Positions 45,406-55,244 of a DNA stretch of 64,000 bases are shown here, piece by piece. The stretch covers positions 1 through 64,000 of the forward strand of contig DATGUN010000105.1 in NCBI GenBank assembly GCA_035301285.1, written 5' to 3'. Both the position numbers and the translations under genes were made by a program. Numbering within the stretch: the first letter of the stretch is position 1; the number at the start of each line of letters is the position of its first letter. The notes under the pieces are model-generated. The model saw only the letters and a program-made list of their open reading frames with translations. It was not told the DNA's origin and did not search any database. The DNA is from DATGUN01 sp035301285. Its GTDB lineage: Bacteria > Bacillota > Bacilli > Bacillales > Amphibacillaceae.

Positions 45406-45565
45406 AAAAATAATTGGCATTCCCTTGGCACGACCCTGATTCACTATGACAATCGCTTTGTGCAACAATCGTTCAAGGCTGATTCTTTTTGAAGTTCCCC
45501 ATCCTTCTATATTTTTAGTATGTTAAAATAATATATATCACGTTATTTAAATGAGGTGTATATCA

Positions 45566-46837
45566 ATGGAACTGAGTCAAGCATATGCCGAAAGAATGGA
45601 TAACAACGATGAACTCCGATCTTTTCAAAAAGAATTCTACATCCCGGAAAACACTATCTATCTTGACGGAAATTCATTAGGTCTATTATCCAAAAGGGCT
45701 GAGCAATCCCTTTATAAGCTTCTGGAATCATGGAAAACGTTTGCCATTGACGGTTGGACAGAAGGAGAACATCCTTGGTATTATCTATCGGAAAACCTGG
45801 GAGAAAAAACATCCCCCTTAATCGGAGCCTCACCCGATGAAGTACTTATCACCGGCTCAACCACACTTAACTTGCACCAGCTCATCAGCAGTTTTTACAC
45901 ACCAAAAGATCATCGATCAAAAATACTGGCAGACGAATTGAATTTTCCTTCTGACATCTATGCCATGAAAAGTCAAATAGTTCTAAAAGGTTTCGAACCG
46001 GATAAAGCGCTTATACAAGTAAAAAGTGATGACGGTCATACATTCAACACAAAAACAATCATCGACCATATGACAGATGACATTGCACTTATTGTCCTGC
46101 CGAGTGTCCTTTATCGAAGTGGTCAGATTTTGGATATGGAAACATTGACGAAGGAAGCGCATAAGCGAAATATACTGATTGGGTTTGACCTATGTCATTC
46201 CATAGGCGCCATCCCCCATAAACTTTCAGAATGGGATGTCGATTTTGCCTTCTGGTGCACGTATAAACATCTGAACGCCGGTCCTGGCAGTGTCGGTGGA
46301 CTGTATGTGAATGAAAAACATTTCGGGAAGACCCCGGGGCTTGCCGGTTGGTTCAGCTCTGATAAAACGAAACAGTTTGATATGGAACATGACCTGACGC
46401 CCGCCGGGGATGCAGGTGCATATCAAATCGGGACGCCCCACGTTTTAAGTGCTGCACCGCTTATCGGCTCATTGGAAATGTTTCAGGAAGCAGGCATTGA
46501 AAACATCCGCAAAAAGTCATTGCAACTGACGGATTTTATGATGCGGCTCGTGCGTTCTCAGTTGGCCGATTATGACTTCAACATCGCCAACCCAGTTGAT
46601 GACTTGGAACGTGGTGGGCATATTTTTCTGGAACATCCGGAAGCAGCACGTATTTCAAAAGCACTCAAACAAGACGGCGTTATCCCGGATTTCCGCAACC
46701 CGAACGGTATCAGACTGGCGCCTGTCGCATTATATAATTCCTTTACCGATGTTTGGAAAGCCGTACAGATTTTAAAAACAATCATGGACGAAGACCGTTA
46801 CAAAACATTCGAAAATAAACGAGGAGTGATTGCATAA
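45566..46837 (+). CDS. kynU: kynureninase
   Basis: PLP enzyme that cleaves kynurenine to anthranilate and alanine. The 423-residue protein has the kynureninase features YLDGNSLGLLSKRA, ITGSTTLNLHQ, FDLCHSIGAIPHKL with the PLP-ring Asp, and the Schiff-base Lys in WCTYKHLNAGPGSVGG. The ATG at 45566 (MELSQ) follows GAGGTG by seven bases; an earlier in-frame start at 45551 lacks a site. First gene of kynUBA; its stop overlaps the kynB start by one base (TAATG). Divergent from the lysine operon. Confidence 0.94.
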   Translation: MELSQAYAERMDNNDELRSFQKEFYIPENTIYLDGNSLGLLSKRAEQSLYKLLESWKTFAIDGWTEGEHPWYYLSENLGEKTSPLIGASPDEVLITGSTTLNLHQLISSFYTPKDHRSKILADELNFPSDIYAMKSQIVLKGFEPDKALIQVKSDDGHTFNTKTIIDHMTDDIALIVLPSVLYRSGQILDMETLTKEAHKRNILIGFDLCHSIGAIPHKLSEWDVDFAFWCTYKHLNAGPGSVGGLYVNEKHFGKTPGLAGWFSSDKTKQFDMEHDLTPAGDAGAYQIGTPHVLSAAPLIGSLEMFQEAGIENIRKKSLQLTDFMMRLVRSQLADYDFNIANPVDDLERGGHIFLEHPEAARISKALKQDGVIPDFRNPNGIRLAPVALYNSFTDVWKAVQILKTIMDEDRYKTFENKRGVIA

Positions 46838-47487
46838 TGACAAAAACAAATTGGATTGATATTTCACAACCCCTGACAAATGACATGGCACATTGGCCCG
46901 GAGATGAGCCGTTTACCTATTCACCGACCTTAACCAAGGAACAATCAGGCTCGGTCAATATCGGTCAGATGTCTGCCAGCTTACACACGGGCACGCATGT
47001 CGATGCACCCTTCCATTATGATTCAAATGGACAAACTATCGATCAATTGGATTTAGAGCGTTATATTGGAACTGCAAGAGTAATCGATGTCAGTCATAAC
47101 GATACGATTTCTGTAAAAACATTGGATAAATTGGCATGGAATGACTGTCCGGAACGCTTGTTACTTTATACATCCCTTCCCAACAACCCTAAACGATTTC
47201 CTGACGCATATCCTGTCATGGAAGTTGATGTCGCACCATTCCTGCGTGAAAAAGGTGTCCGTCTGCTCGGGATTGATGCACCATCCGTGGATACCGTTGA
47301 AAGCAAAGACTTACCCATCCACCATGCATTATATAATCAGGATATCAATATACTGGAAAATATCATGCTTGATGATGTACAGCCGGGTGATTATGAACTG
47401 ATTGCACTGCCTTTGGCGATTCAAGGGGCAGACGGGAGCCCTGTCCGTGCTGTCATCCGTCCAATTCATGCTGAAAAGGAGAATTGA
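46837..47487 (+). CDS. kynB: kynurenine formamidase (cyclase-type arylformamidase)
   Basis: Hydrolyses N-formylkynurenine to kynurenine and formate. The 216-residue metal-dependent hydrolase has the KynB cyclase motif HTGTHVDAPFH, with DISQPLTNDMAHWPGD at the N-terminus and GIDAPSVD in the second half. It overlaps kynU by one base and ends three bases before kynA, so the three genes are translationally linked. Confidence 0.94.
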   Translation: MTKTNWIDISQPLTNDMAHWPGDEPFTYSPTLTKEQSGSVNIGQMSASLHTGTHVDAPFHYDSNGQTIDQLDLERYIGTARVIDVSHNDTISVKTLDKLAWNDCPERLLLYTSLPNNPKRFPDAYPVMEVDVAPFLREKGVRLLGIDAPSVDTVESKDLPIHHALYNQDINILENIMLDDVQPGDYELIALPLAIQGADGSPVRAVIRPIHAEKEN

Positions 47488-47490
47488 AAA

Positions 47491-48333
47491 ATGACTGATA
47501 CCCCAAAAGCATTCCAATCCGAAAAAGATATTCAGACCGATTTCCTTGAAAAGATGACCTATAGCGATTATTTGCAACTGGAAACATTGCTCGGTAGCCA
47601 AAAACAGTTGACAGACCATCATGATGAAATGCTATTCATTGTCATACATCACGTGAGTGAGCTATGGTTGAAACTGATCATTCATGAAACGACTGGCGCA
47701 ATCGAAGCCATCAAACAAAACGATTTGCAAACGTCTTTTAAAATGCTCACGCGTGTTTCACGAATACAGATTCAACTTATCCAAGCATGGGACGTCCTGG
47801 CTACATTGACCCCGTCAGAATATATGGAATTCAGGGATAAGCTTGGTCAGGCGTCAGGCTTTCAATCCTATCAATATCGATTGGTCGAATTCGCGCTTGG
47901 GTATAAAACACCTTATATCCTTAAAATCTATGAAAATGATTCGGAAATACACTCCATATTAAAACAAGCCTATCATTCCCCGGGATTATATGATGTTGCC
48001 ATCCAACTATTGGCACGAAAAGGTTTTTTTATCCCTGAAGAAATTCTGTCGCGAGATGTTTCCAAGACATATCAACGTAACCAATCTGTTCAAGATGCAT
48101 GGCTACAAGTTTATAAAGATGTGTCAACACACTGGGAATTATACGAACTGGCGGAAAAATTAGTTGACATTGAAGACCGTTTCCAACAATGGCGGTTCCA
48201 TCATATGAAAACAGTTGAACGAATCATCGGCCATAAAAAAGGAACAGGTGGATCATCAGGTGTAGGGTATCTCAAAAAAGTACTTGATCACACATTCTTT
48301 CCGGAGCTGTGGCACTTACGTACCGAAATTTAA
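47491..48333 (+). CDS. kynA: tryptophan 2,3-dioxygenase
   Basis: Heme enzyme that opens the indole ring of L-tryptophan to N-formylkynurenine. The 280-residue, all-helical protein shows the family blocks YSDYLQLETLLGSQ, DEMLFIVIHHVSELWLKLI (with the helix carrying the distal His), ASGFQSYQYRLVEFALG and, near the C-terminus, the proximal-His helix FHHMKTVERIIG followed by GTGGSSGVGYLKKVL. It starts after AAGGAG. Third gene of kynUBA; with its neighbours it converts tryptophan to anthranilate, formate and alanine. Confidence 0.95.
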   Translation: MTDTPKAFQSEKDIQTDFLEKMTYSDYLQLETLLGSQKQLTDHHDEMLFIVIHHVSELWLKLIIHETTGAIEAIKQNDLQTSFKMLTRVSRIQIQLIQAWDVLATLTPSEYMEFRDKLGQASGFQSYQYRLVEFALGYKTPYILKIYENDSEIHSILKQAYHSPGLYDVAIQLLARKGFFIPEEILSRDVSKTYQRNQSVQDAWLQVYKDVSTHWELYELAEKLVDIEDRFQQWRFHHMKTVERIIGHKKGTGGSSGVGYLKKVLDHTFFPELWHLRTEI

Positions 48334-48444
48334 ACCGGTCCGTTTAAGGGAGCTAGGGATTTGTCGTTTTCATATTTTCAAAAATGCTTGTTCAGCCCAA
48401 AAAAGGGTATACTATGCATACCAATGAAATAAGGAGAGAGTAAA

Positions 48445-49788
48445 TTGTCCAAACGTATTCTGATTGTCGGTGGTGTCGGCGGTGGGGCGACTGTTGCTTC
48501 TCAAATCCGGCGCAAAGACAAAGAAGCAACCATTATCTTATTTGAAAAAGGCGATGAAATTGCATTTTCCAACTGTGGCATGCCTTATTATATAGGCGAT
48601 GTTGTTGAATCTCGAGATAAACTACTTGTATCTACGGATGGCTTTTCCAAAAAATATGATGTCGATGTTCGACTTCAATCAAAGGTGATTGATATTGAAC
48701 GCCATAACAAAGCCATACACATACAAAACACCCAGCAAACCTATACTGAAACATATGACAAACTGATATTAGCACCCGGTGCGACTCCTATCAGACCAGA
48801 CATGGAAGGGATGCAGCCGACAAATACATTCACTCTACGCACCATCCCGGATATGGATCGTATCCAATCCTATATCGATAAAGAAAAACCCACATCCGCA
48901 GCTGTTATCGGAGCCGGTTTTATCGGGATGGAAATGGTTGAAAATTTACGGGCTATCGGAATTGAATGTACACTTATCAATCGTTCCGACCAAGTGATGA
49001 ATATCGTTGATAAAGATATGGCAGCGATGATACAGGAAGAACTTGAAAATAATGGGGTTCATGTTCTCTTAAATGATGGTGTGGAGTCTTTTTCCCACAA
49101 CGGGAAAGTCTTACACTTGCATAGTGGGCAAACAGTCGAGGCGGAAATGACGATACTTGCCGTCGGCATTCAGCCAAATACGTCTCTCGCAAAAAAAGCA
49201 TCCCTTAAATTAGGTATAAAAGAGACGATTGCGGTGAATGCATTTATGCAAACAAATGATGAGGATATCTATGCATTGGGAGATGCAGTCGAAATTAGAG
49301 ATTTCCAAAATGGCGCACCACGCCATATTGCCTTGGCAGGACCTGCACACCGCCAAGCTTATGTCATTGCCTCGCATCTATCGGGAGAATCTGTATCATA
49401 TAATGGTTCAATCGGAGCGTCGATTTTAAAAGTATTCGACTTAACCATAGCCGCTTCCGGGAATACATCGCGTACCTTGAAGGAAATGAACGATCCATTC
49501 GAGGAAACGATTTTGCACGGCTATGAACACGCTGGTTATTATCCGGGCTCACAAAAACTGACATTGAAAATTCTATTCAATGCCACTTCGGGGATTATCT
49601 ATAGTGCTCAGGTGGTCGGATACGGAGGTGTGGATAAACGACACGCCGTTCTAGCAACAGCTATGAAAGGAAATATGACCATATATCATTTAGCTGAGCT
49701 GGAACTTGCTTATGCCCCGCCATATTCCAGCCCAAAAGATCCGATTAACATTCTAGGCTACAAAGCCATTGCCCAACTTGAAGGTTAG
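48445..49788 (+). CDS. cdr: CoA-disulfide reductase / FAD-dependent NAD(P) oxidoreductase
   Basis: Flavoprotein of 447 residues that reduces CoA disulfide, per-sulfides or related substrates with NAD(P)H. FAD-binding GGVGGGATVASQ, the single redox Cys in SNCGMPYYIG (about residue 43), NAD-binding GAGFIGMEMVENL and YALGDAVEI are all present, followed by a dimerisation domain with the tyrosines and GYGGVDKRHAVLA typical of CoADR. The start is TTG at 48445 with AAGGAGAG seven bases before. It follows kynA by 111 bases and may have its own promoter; no rhodanese domain is fused. Confidence 0.87.
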   Translation: MSKRILIVGGVGGGATVASQIRRKDKEATIILFEKGDEIAFSNCGMPYYIGDVVESRDKLLVSTDGFSKKYDVDVRLQSKVIDIERHNKAIHIQNTQQTYTETYDKLILAPGATPIRPDMEGMQPTNTFTLRTIPDMDRIQSYIDKEKPTSAAVIGAGFIGMEMVENLRAIGIECTLINRSDQVMNIVDKDMAAMIQEELENNGVHVLLNDGVESFSHNGKVLHLHSGQTVEAEMTILAVGIQPNTSLAKKASLKLGIKETIAVNAFMQTNDEDIYALGDAVEIRDFQNGAPRHIALAGPAHRQAYVIASHLSGESVSYNGSIGASILKVFDLTIAASGNTSRTLKEMNDPFEETILHGYEHAGYYPGSQKLTLKILFNATSGIIYSAQVVGYGGVDKRHAVLATAMKGNMTIYHLAELELAYAPPYSSPKDPINILGYKAIAQLEG

Positions 49789-49899
49789 ATGTGTCGGCTT
49801 TGGGCTGTCATAATGCTAAAGGCGAGCTCGCCACCGTCTTAAGCGCAGCGGCTCACTGCCGAATGCCATCTTTCTCTTTCATAAATGTGTCATAAGCTC

Positions 49900-50565
49900 C
49901 TATGCGTCACCCAATCGATTGACAAAAACATAGTTCGCTTCATTCATCAAGTCTGACAGATGCACTGTAACACCGTGTCCGAGTGTGACCTCTTCATCTG
50001 ATACTGCCACAACCATTGCTTTTACCTTTTGATTGACATCCATGTATACATCACCGACGACAGGATGTTCATAGTATTTTTCTGCTAAATAATGGACGGA
50101 TTCATCTTCTATTTGTTGAGCTTCCGGTACCAGGCTTTTGTCATAATAAGCTATTTCTTGAGTGTTGTCTTGCCGCCCGGGGACCAACACGACATATTCA
50201 TTATGTTTCACCCCATTATCACGGGTTGTAATGACATTACTGTTTTCAATCGTATCCACTTTTTCGATATCATTCAGTGAATAATGATCCAGAAGATCAG
50301 GTGTCGGCTTTGTAATCAAAATGTAGTCTCCTGGATTTGGTTTGGTATCTTGATCGATTGTATACCGTTTACCGTAAAAAATGAAAGTATCCCCATGTTT
50401 CGGTTTATAATACGATATGGCGCTGGCGCTTGTCAGAATCTGCTGCATATCCTTCAATCGATATAAGTGTACAGATTTTCTGAACATCGGTTTAACCGAG
50501 TAGACCTTATGCAATTCATTATTATAGAATACAAACTGTCCTTTCCTCACTTGAAAAAGTTTCAT
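49900..50565 (-). CDS. uncharacterised protein with repeated SH3-like beta domains
   Basis: Not recognised. A soluble 221-residue protein that seems to hold three related beta-rich modules: KGQFVFYNNELHKVYSVKP (about residues 8-60), HGDTFIFYGKRYTID (62-115) and VVGDVYMDVNQKVKAMVVA (170-221), each with a G-D/Q-x-hydrophobic start like KOW or SH3-type barrels. No signal peptide or catalytic motif. GGAGGG precedes the ATG at 50565. It converges on cdr and lies upstream of nothing on its own strand, so it is monocistronic. It may be a genus-level conserved protein. Confidence 0.65.
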   Translation of the reverse strand: MKLFQVRKGQFVFYNNELHKVYSVKPMFRKSVHLYRLKDMQQILTSASAISYYKPKHGDTFIFYGKRYTIDQDTKPNPGDYILITKPTPDLLDHYSLNDIEKVDTIENSNVITTRDNGVKHNEYVVLVPGRQDNTQEIAYYDKSLVPEAQQIEDESVHYLAEKYYEHPVVGDVYMDVNQKVKAMVVAVSDEEVTLGHGVTVHLSDLMNEANYVFVNRLGDA

Positions 50566-50704
50566 TATACGACCCTCCATTAAACTTCTATATTTAAATT
50601 AATAACATTAGTATCGTGTTCTATTGGATAAAATGAATGCAAAAACAATGAACCCTCATACATATCATCCCAAAAAAACAACGGATTAACCATAAAACCG
50701 AACA

Positions 50705-51388
50705 TCACGATTTCACTTCATTTCTTTTTTGAGAATTGCGTAACATACCCAATAAAAGAACGATCAATGTCAGACTCGTGGCAAATAAATAAACCCAAAT
50801 CCCTTCCTTCATATGAAGTTCCTGGGTAACATATTTATCTTCTGTCATCATGTCTCCAGCTGTCCATGCAATAATTGCCGCACCTATATAGACAACCCAC
50901 CGATGTTTTTTCATGATTTTTGCAATCAATTTGGAACCAAAAACCATAAACGGGATACTGATCGCCACACCTATGACAATCAAGATGGTCTGTCCTTTTG
51001 CTGCTGCAGCAATCCCGACGACGTTATCAAGACTCATGATCGCATCAGCAACTATAATCGTACCTACAACTTTCCATAAACTGCTTGATGATTGAACATT
51101 TTTATCCTTTTCCGGCTTTTCCACCAACAAGTTATACGCAACCCATAATAACAAAACCCCTCCGATTATACGTATATATGAAATCTGCAATAAATAAACA
51201 ATGATAACGGCCAAAATAATCCGCAAGATGACAGCTCCGACTGTACCAATTGCAATGGCTTTATTTTGGGTTTTACCTGGCAGATTCTTCGTTGCAAGTG
51301 CAATGATGATTGCATTATCACCAGATAAAACAATATCAATAGCAATAATTTTCAACAATGCTAACATAGAAGCTTGGGTAAATTCCAT
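50705..51388 (-). CDS. TerC-family membrane protein
   Basis: Integral membrane protein of 227 residues with about seven transmembrane helices. The TerC signatures are clear: DIVLSGDNAIIIALAT near the N-terminus and ADAIMSLDNVVGIAAAA in the second half, the acidic residues of which are thought to bind metal. B. subtilis homologues (YceF, YkoY) help load manganese on exported enzymes. No yybP-ykoY manganese riboswitch could be recognised in the upstream region. Confidence 0.9.
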   Translation of the reverse strand: MEFTQASMLALLKIIAIDIVLSGDNAIIIALATKNLPGKTQNKAIAIGTVGAVILRIILAVIIVYLLQISYIRIIGGVLLLWVAYNLLVEKPEKDKNVQSSSSLWKVVGTIIVADAIMSLDNVVGIAAAAKGQTILIVIGVAISIPFMVFGSKLIAKIMKKHRWVVYIGAAIIAWTAGDMMTEDKYVTQELHMKEGIWVYLFATSLTLIVLLLGMLRNSQKRNEVKS

Positions 51389-51915
51389 TCAATTGATACC
51401 ACCTTTATACCCCCGAATTTGATACGCGGATATGAACATGAAATTGACAATGTTTCATTTCATCAAAATATCCGTATTCAAAATACAAAACCTGATACAA
51501 GCTGTTTTATATTATACGTTGTTTACGATACTTTTTCACATATCCATTTCAATTTTGTATATAGTTTACCCCAACGATTCCAACGACTACAAGAGATAAG
51601 GGTATAAAAACATAGATCCTTTAAAGGGCAACACGTATGAAAACCACCGATCATATTGTTCAGAAACAGGTACAATGGATTATAGAAATTTATCCCAACC
51701 CTAACTCATATCCTATACCCCTTACAAGGCATTGGAAAACCCCATTTCAATACGTGTCTCAGTCTGACACAATAACACCTGCAAAAGCAGCAATCCGGAT
51801 GTTTATACCATCGTTTCGATTGCTGCTATTTTCGTTCTCTATGACGGACTTAAAAAGAAGATAATGTATCAGAAAAATATGGCCATCCACTTTTTCATCA
51901 ATGTTTTTACCTATA
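51389..51915. other. intergenic stretch without a supported gene
   Basis: About 530 bases between terC and the C45-family gene. A 75-codon plus-strand frame (51637-51864) has no good binding site and no familiar sequence; the opposite strand shows only short frames continuing out of the neighbouring gene. No riboswitch or terminator was recognised. Confidence 0.45.
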
Positions 51916-52971
51916 TCATTTTTTGCTATGAGGATCCATATGGGCAAACGGCATTTCCGTATCAACTTCTCCAAGAACACGTGATGCCGTGAAATCATTC
52001 CCTTTCAACCATTTATCAAAATCAAAAATGAACGGCTCACGATTACCGCCAAGGGCAAACCACGCTTTCCTTGTTTTTGGTAAGTATGCTGAGGTGTGAA
52101 TGGTTCCAGCCCAGTTTTTGTACTTGTCCGAGAAAACACCTCTATCCGTATCATTGAACATACGAAAGGCATCATACATTTGATGGATGGAATGGCTACC
52201 TTTATGGATTGCTCTTATCCTGGCATACGAGTCATCGAGATGATGCCTGTTTTCATGCCGCATGTTTTCAAAATGATTGGTACACACATTAGCATGGCGT
52301 ATGCTCACTTCCCGTGGCGTGGCTTCCACGATAGCCGAATCACCGGTGGCATCCAATATGACGTAACTGAATGAGTGACGATGGGGAATGTCTTGCAATA
52401 ATGCAATCGCCTCTTGAACATCCCCACACGATTCAAGGACAAGACGTCCGATCATACTGCAAATAAATCCGTCTCCTGGCTTTTTTCTATGTGTAAAATT
52501 ATACCCCATGACGAGTCCTTTTTCGTTCATGCCATCCATGCGTCCCGTAATCCGTTGCGAAGGGCCGATTACTGCATAGCCGGCATCAGTCGGTTGGAAC
52601 ACCGTATAACGTCCTTCATATGTTTTTGGATGATAATCATAATTTCGTATCATATAATCAGGATTCATATAAATGGAGCAGCCACTTGGCATATATTCAA
52701 GCCTGTAACCTCCAAACTCCAACAAAACATCATTCATCGGCCAATCCAAAGCATCCCTTAAACCGCATAACTCATCCCATATGTGTGATGCAAACGGCAG
52801 GATTGCCTCTTTCACTTCGGATTCCCAAATGACAAATCGCGGTTTTCTGATCTTCCATTGGTTTTGCCGGTTCCTTAATGTAAAAGAATCTTTCAGTAAT
52901 TCCCCTTGCATGATACCAAAATCATAATGGGTTCCACGCCATTGCAGAACATCGCTATATATCTGCTTCAC
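51916..52971 (-). CDS. C45-family autoproteolytic acyltransferase/hydrolase
   Basis: Ntn-type hydrolase, 351 residues, of the C45/penicillin-acyltransferase-like group. The expected nucleophile is the Cys in PSGCSIYMN (about residue 97), which becomes N-terminal after self-cleavage in processed members, with the neighbouring IRNYDYHP block and GRMDGMNEKGLVMGYN also conserved. Such enzymes split or transfer linear amides (N-acyl compounds, bile-salt-like or penicillin-like substrates); the natural substrate is unknown. AAGCAGA is only a weak binding site before the ATG. Confidence 0.8.
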   Translation of the reverse strand: MKQIYSDVLQWRGTHYDFGIMQGELLKDSFTLRNRQNQWKIRKPRFVIWESEVKEAILPFASHIWDELCGLRDALDWPMNDVLLEFGGYRLEYMPSGCSIYMNPDYMIRNYDYHPKTYEGRYTVFQPTDAGYAVIGPSQRITGRMDGMNEKGLVMGYNFTHRKKPGDGFICSMIGRLVLESCGDVQEAIALLQDIPHRHSFSYVILDATGDSAIVEATPREVSIRHANVCTNHFENMRHENRHHLDDSYARIRAIHKGSHSIHQMYDAFRMFNDTDRGVFSDKYKNWAGTIHTSAYLPKTRKAWFALGGNREPFIFDFDKWLKGNDFTASRVLGEVDTEMPFAHMDPHSKK

Positions 52972-53107
52972 GTTGATCCAATCCCCCCTATTTCACAGCC
53001 CCTGTCAATTGTTCCTTCATGAAACCAATCTGGTTTTTATTCATCCAGATACTCATCATGTTGATTCCAATCGGAAATAGATGCAGAAAAAAGCAACCCA
53101 ACCGAAA

Positions 53108-55006
53108 TCATTTCTTCGTCTGTTGTTCAATGCGGATTGACAATTCTTCCCAACGTTCCAATTTCATTTCCAGTTCTGCTTCTTTATCTTGAAGTTCCTC
53201 ATATTTTTTCTGTACAGCTTCCAAATCACTGCCAGCTTGATTGACTTCATTCTGCAATGATTCAATGTCTTCTTCCAGTTGCATGATATCCTCTTCGATG
53301 GTTTCCCATTCTTTTTGTTCTTTGTAGGACAGTTTTTTCGGCTGTGAAGTCTCAAACTGACGTTTCTCCGTCTCTTCATCTCTTTCTTTGGTCCGTTCTT
53401 TTTGTTTGCGTGACATGGTATGTTGTTCATCCAAGTAATCATGATAATTCCCGTAAAAATGCCGTACATGTCCCCCACCCTGAAAAACGAGTAAATGATG
53501 GACAACACGATCAAGAAAATAACGATCATGCGAAACCGTGACAACGACCCCGGGGAAGTGTTCCAAATACTCTTCCAATACCCCTAGCGTTTGTGTGTCC
53601 AAATCATTTGTCGGCTCGTCCAGGAATAAAACATTCGGTTCAGTCATAAGGATTTTCAATAAATATAAACGTCTTTTTTCACCGCCGGATAATCTACGGA
53701 TATATGTCCATTGCTCATCCCTTGAAAACAGAAACCGTTCCAACATCTGTTCAGCCGTAATGACCTGGCCATCCTTGGTTGTTATGACCTCGGCCACTTC
53801 CTTGATATAATCGATGACCCGTAATGCATCGTCCAGTTCTTCTTCACCTTGTGTGTAATAACCGATCCGGACTGTTTCACCAATTCGGATATTACCTGTA
53901 TCAGGTTGAATCCGTTTAGCCATTATATTCAACAATGTTGTTTTACCGACACCATTAGGACCGATGATACCTAGACGATCTCCTGGCACAAGCAAGAAAT
54001 CAAAACCCGACACAATCGGTTCATTGTGAAATGACTTGGAAACACCCTCCAACTCAATAACCTGTTTCCCTAATCGTGCTGAGGCTGCCTCAAACGAAAT
54101 GGTCTCTTCCGTTGTGTCAAATGTCTGTTCCTGCAGGTCACGTACACGTTCGACATGTGCCTTTTGTTTCGTTGAACGTGCCCGTGGTCCCCTATTCAAC
54201 CAAGCGAGCTCCCGCCTCAATGCGTTGGCATGTTTTCTTTCTTCTTCCCGTTCAAGTGCCTCACGCTCGGTTTTCTTTTCCAAAAAGAACGCATAATTCC
54301 CTTCGTACGTGTAAAGGTGACCTTTATCAAGTTCATATATACGGTTGGTGACACGGTTCAGGAAATATCGGTCATGCGTCACAACCAATAAAGCTCCATT
54401 ATAATGTGATAGATATTTTTCCAGCCATTCGATTGTCTCATTATCCAAATGGTTTGTTGGTTCATCTAACAAGAGCAAGTCTGCAGGCTGGATGAGCGCT
54501 TTTGCCAGAGCAACCCGTTTTTGCTGTCCACCTGAGAGTTCGTGTATTTTTTGATTGAAAGCTGTGATGCCTAGCTTCGTCAAAATTGTTTTAGCGGTTG
54601 TGTTAGCTTCCCACGCATCCTGCTCATCCATTTCTTGTTGAACGTTCAATAACTTTGCCTGGGCTGCTGGATCCGTTGCTTTTTGTTCCAATGTCAGTAA
54701 GGCTTCCTCATATTTTCGCATGAGGTGCATCACTGGTGAATCACCTTGATAGATTTCTTCCAGAACAGTCACATTCTGTTCAAGTTCCGGCTCCTGGTGT
54801 AAATAGACGATTTTATATGATTTTGCATGATTGAAAACACCGGTTGATGGGGTATCAAGTCCAGCAATTGTCTTTAAAAAAGTTGATTTCCCCGTGCCAT
54901 TGACACCGATTAGCCCAATTCGATCATGTTTTTGTATATGGCATGAAACATTTGAAAATAATTCTTTTGTTCCATATGACTTTGTGAGATTTTCAATCGT
55001 CAGCAT
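53108..55006 (-). CDS. ABC-F ATPase, Uup/YfmR type
   Basis: Soluble ABC-F protein with two ATPase domains and no membrane part, 632 residues; family members act on the ribosome. Walker A motifs GVNGTGKST and GPNGVGKTT, signatures LSGGQQKR and LSGGEKRR, Walker B LLLLDEPTNHLD and VLFLDEPTNDLD. The interdomain linker (about 240-310) is highly charged, and the C-terminal coiled coil (about 540-632) places it with Uup/YfmR, which help ribosomes through difficult stretches. B. subtilis yfmR is preceded by a small gene (yfmQ), as here. Resistance-type ABC-F proteins are an alternative but lack this coiled coil. Confidence 0.9.
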   Translation of the reverse strand: MLTIENLTKSYGTKELFSNVSCHIQKHDRIGLIGVNGTGKSTFLKTIAGLDTPSTGVFNHAKSYKIVYLHQEPELEQNVTVLEEIYQGDSPVMHLMRKYEEALLTLEQKATDPAAQAKLLNVQQEMDEQDAWEANTTAKTILTKLGITAFNQKIHELSGGQQKRVALAKALIQPADLLLLDEPTNHLDNETIEWLEKYLSHYNGALLVVTHDRYFLNRVTNRIYELDKGHLYTYEGNYAFFLEKKTEREALEREEERKHANALRRELAWLNRGPRARSTKQKAHVERVRDLQEQTFDTTEETISFEAASARLGKQVIELEGVSKSFHNEPIVSGFDFLLVPGDRLGIIGPNGVGKTTLLNIMAKRIQPDTGNIRIGETVRIGYYTQGEEELDDALRVIDYIKEVAEVITTKDGQVITAEQMLERFLFSRDEQWTYIRRLSGGEKRRLYLLKILMTEPNVLFLDEPTNDLDTQTLGVLEEYLEHFPGVVVTVSHDRYFLDRVVHHLLVFQGGGHVRHFYGNYHDYLDEQHTMSRKQKERTKERDEETEKRQFETSQPKKLSYKEQKEWETIEEDIMQLEEDIESLQNEVNQAGSDLEAVQKKYEELQDKEAELEMKLERWEELSIRIEQQTKK

Positions 55007-55054
55007 GTTAAAACTTCCTTGTATTCAAAATTAGCCCCATCTTGAAAGACGCCA

Positions 55055-55237
55055 TCATTCACGATCATTTCGCTTTCCTTTAACAATCCCTTTTATAAAC
55101 GATATGATCAAAAAAATCAACCATCCCGTTACAACGTAAAAAACGGTCAGCTCAAAACCTTTCAATTTATCAAAAAAGAAAGCCATCCCTGTCCAGATGA
55201 CGGCAATGGCTATTAACTGATATCCCAAAAACTTCAA
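55055..55237 (-). CDS. small two-helix membrane protein
   Basis: Not recognised. About 60 residues with two hydrophobic helices (GYQLIAIAVIWTGMAFFF and FYVVTGWLIFLIISFI) and a basic tail (KGIVKGKRND). The start is taken as TTG at 55237, because the G7 run that serves as ribosome binding site lies seven bases before; TTG at 55243 would be too close. A hairpin can hide this site. Upstream of the ABC-F gene by 48 bases and downstream of resA by about 100, so it may be cotranscribed with both. Confidence 0.6.
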   Translation of the reverse strand: MKFLGYQLIAIAVIWTGMAFFFDKLKGFELTVFYVVTGWLIFLIISFIKGIVKGKRNDRE

Positions 55238-55244
55238 AACCAAT

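Noticed and set aside
51389..51600. yybP-ykoY manganese riboswitch before terC
   Set aside because: Searched by eye because some terC genes carry it; the conserved core was not found.
51637..51864. 75-codon plus-strand frame before the C45 gene
   Set aside because: No proper binding site, no membrane or domain features, no familiar sequence.
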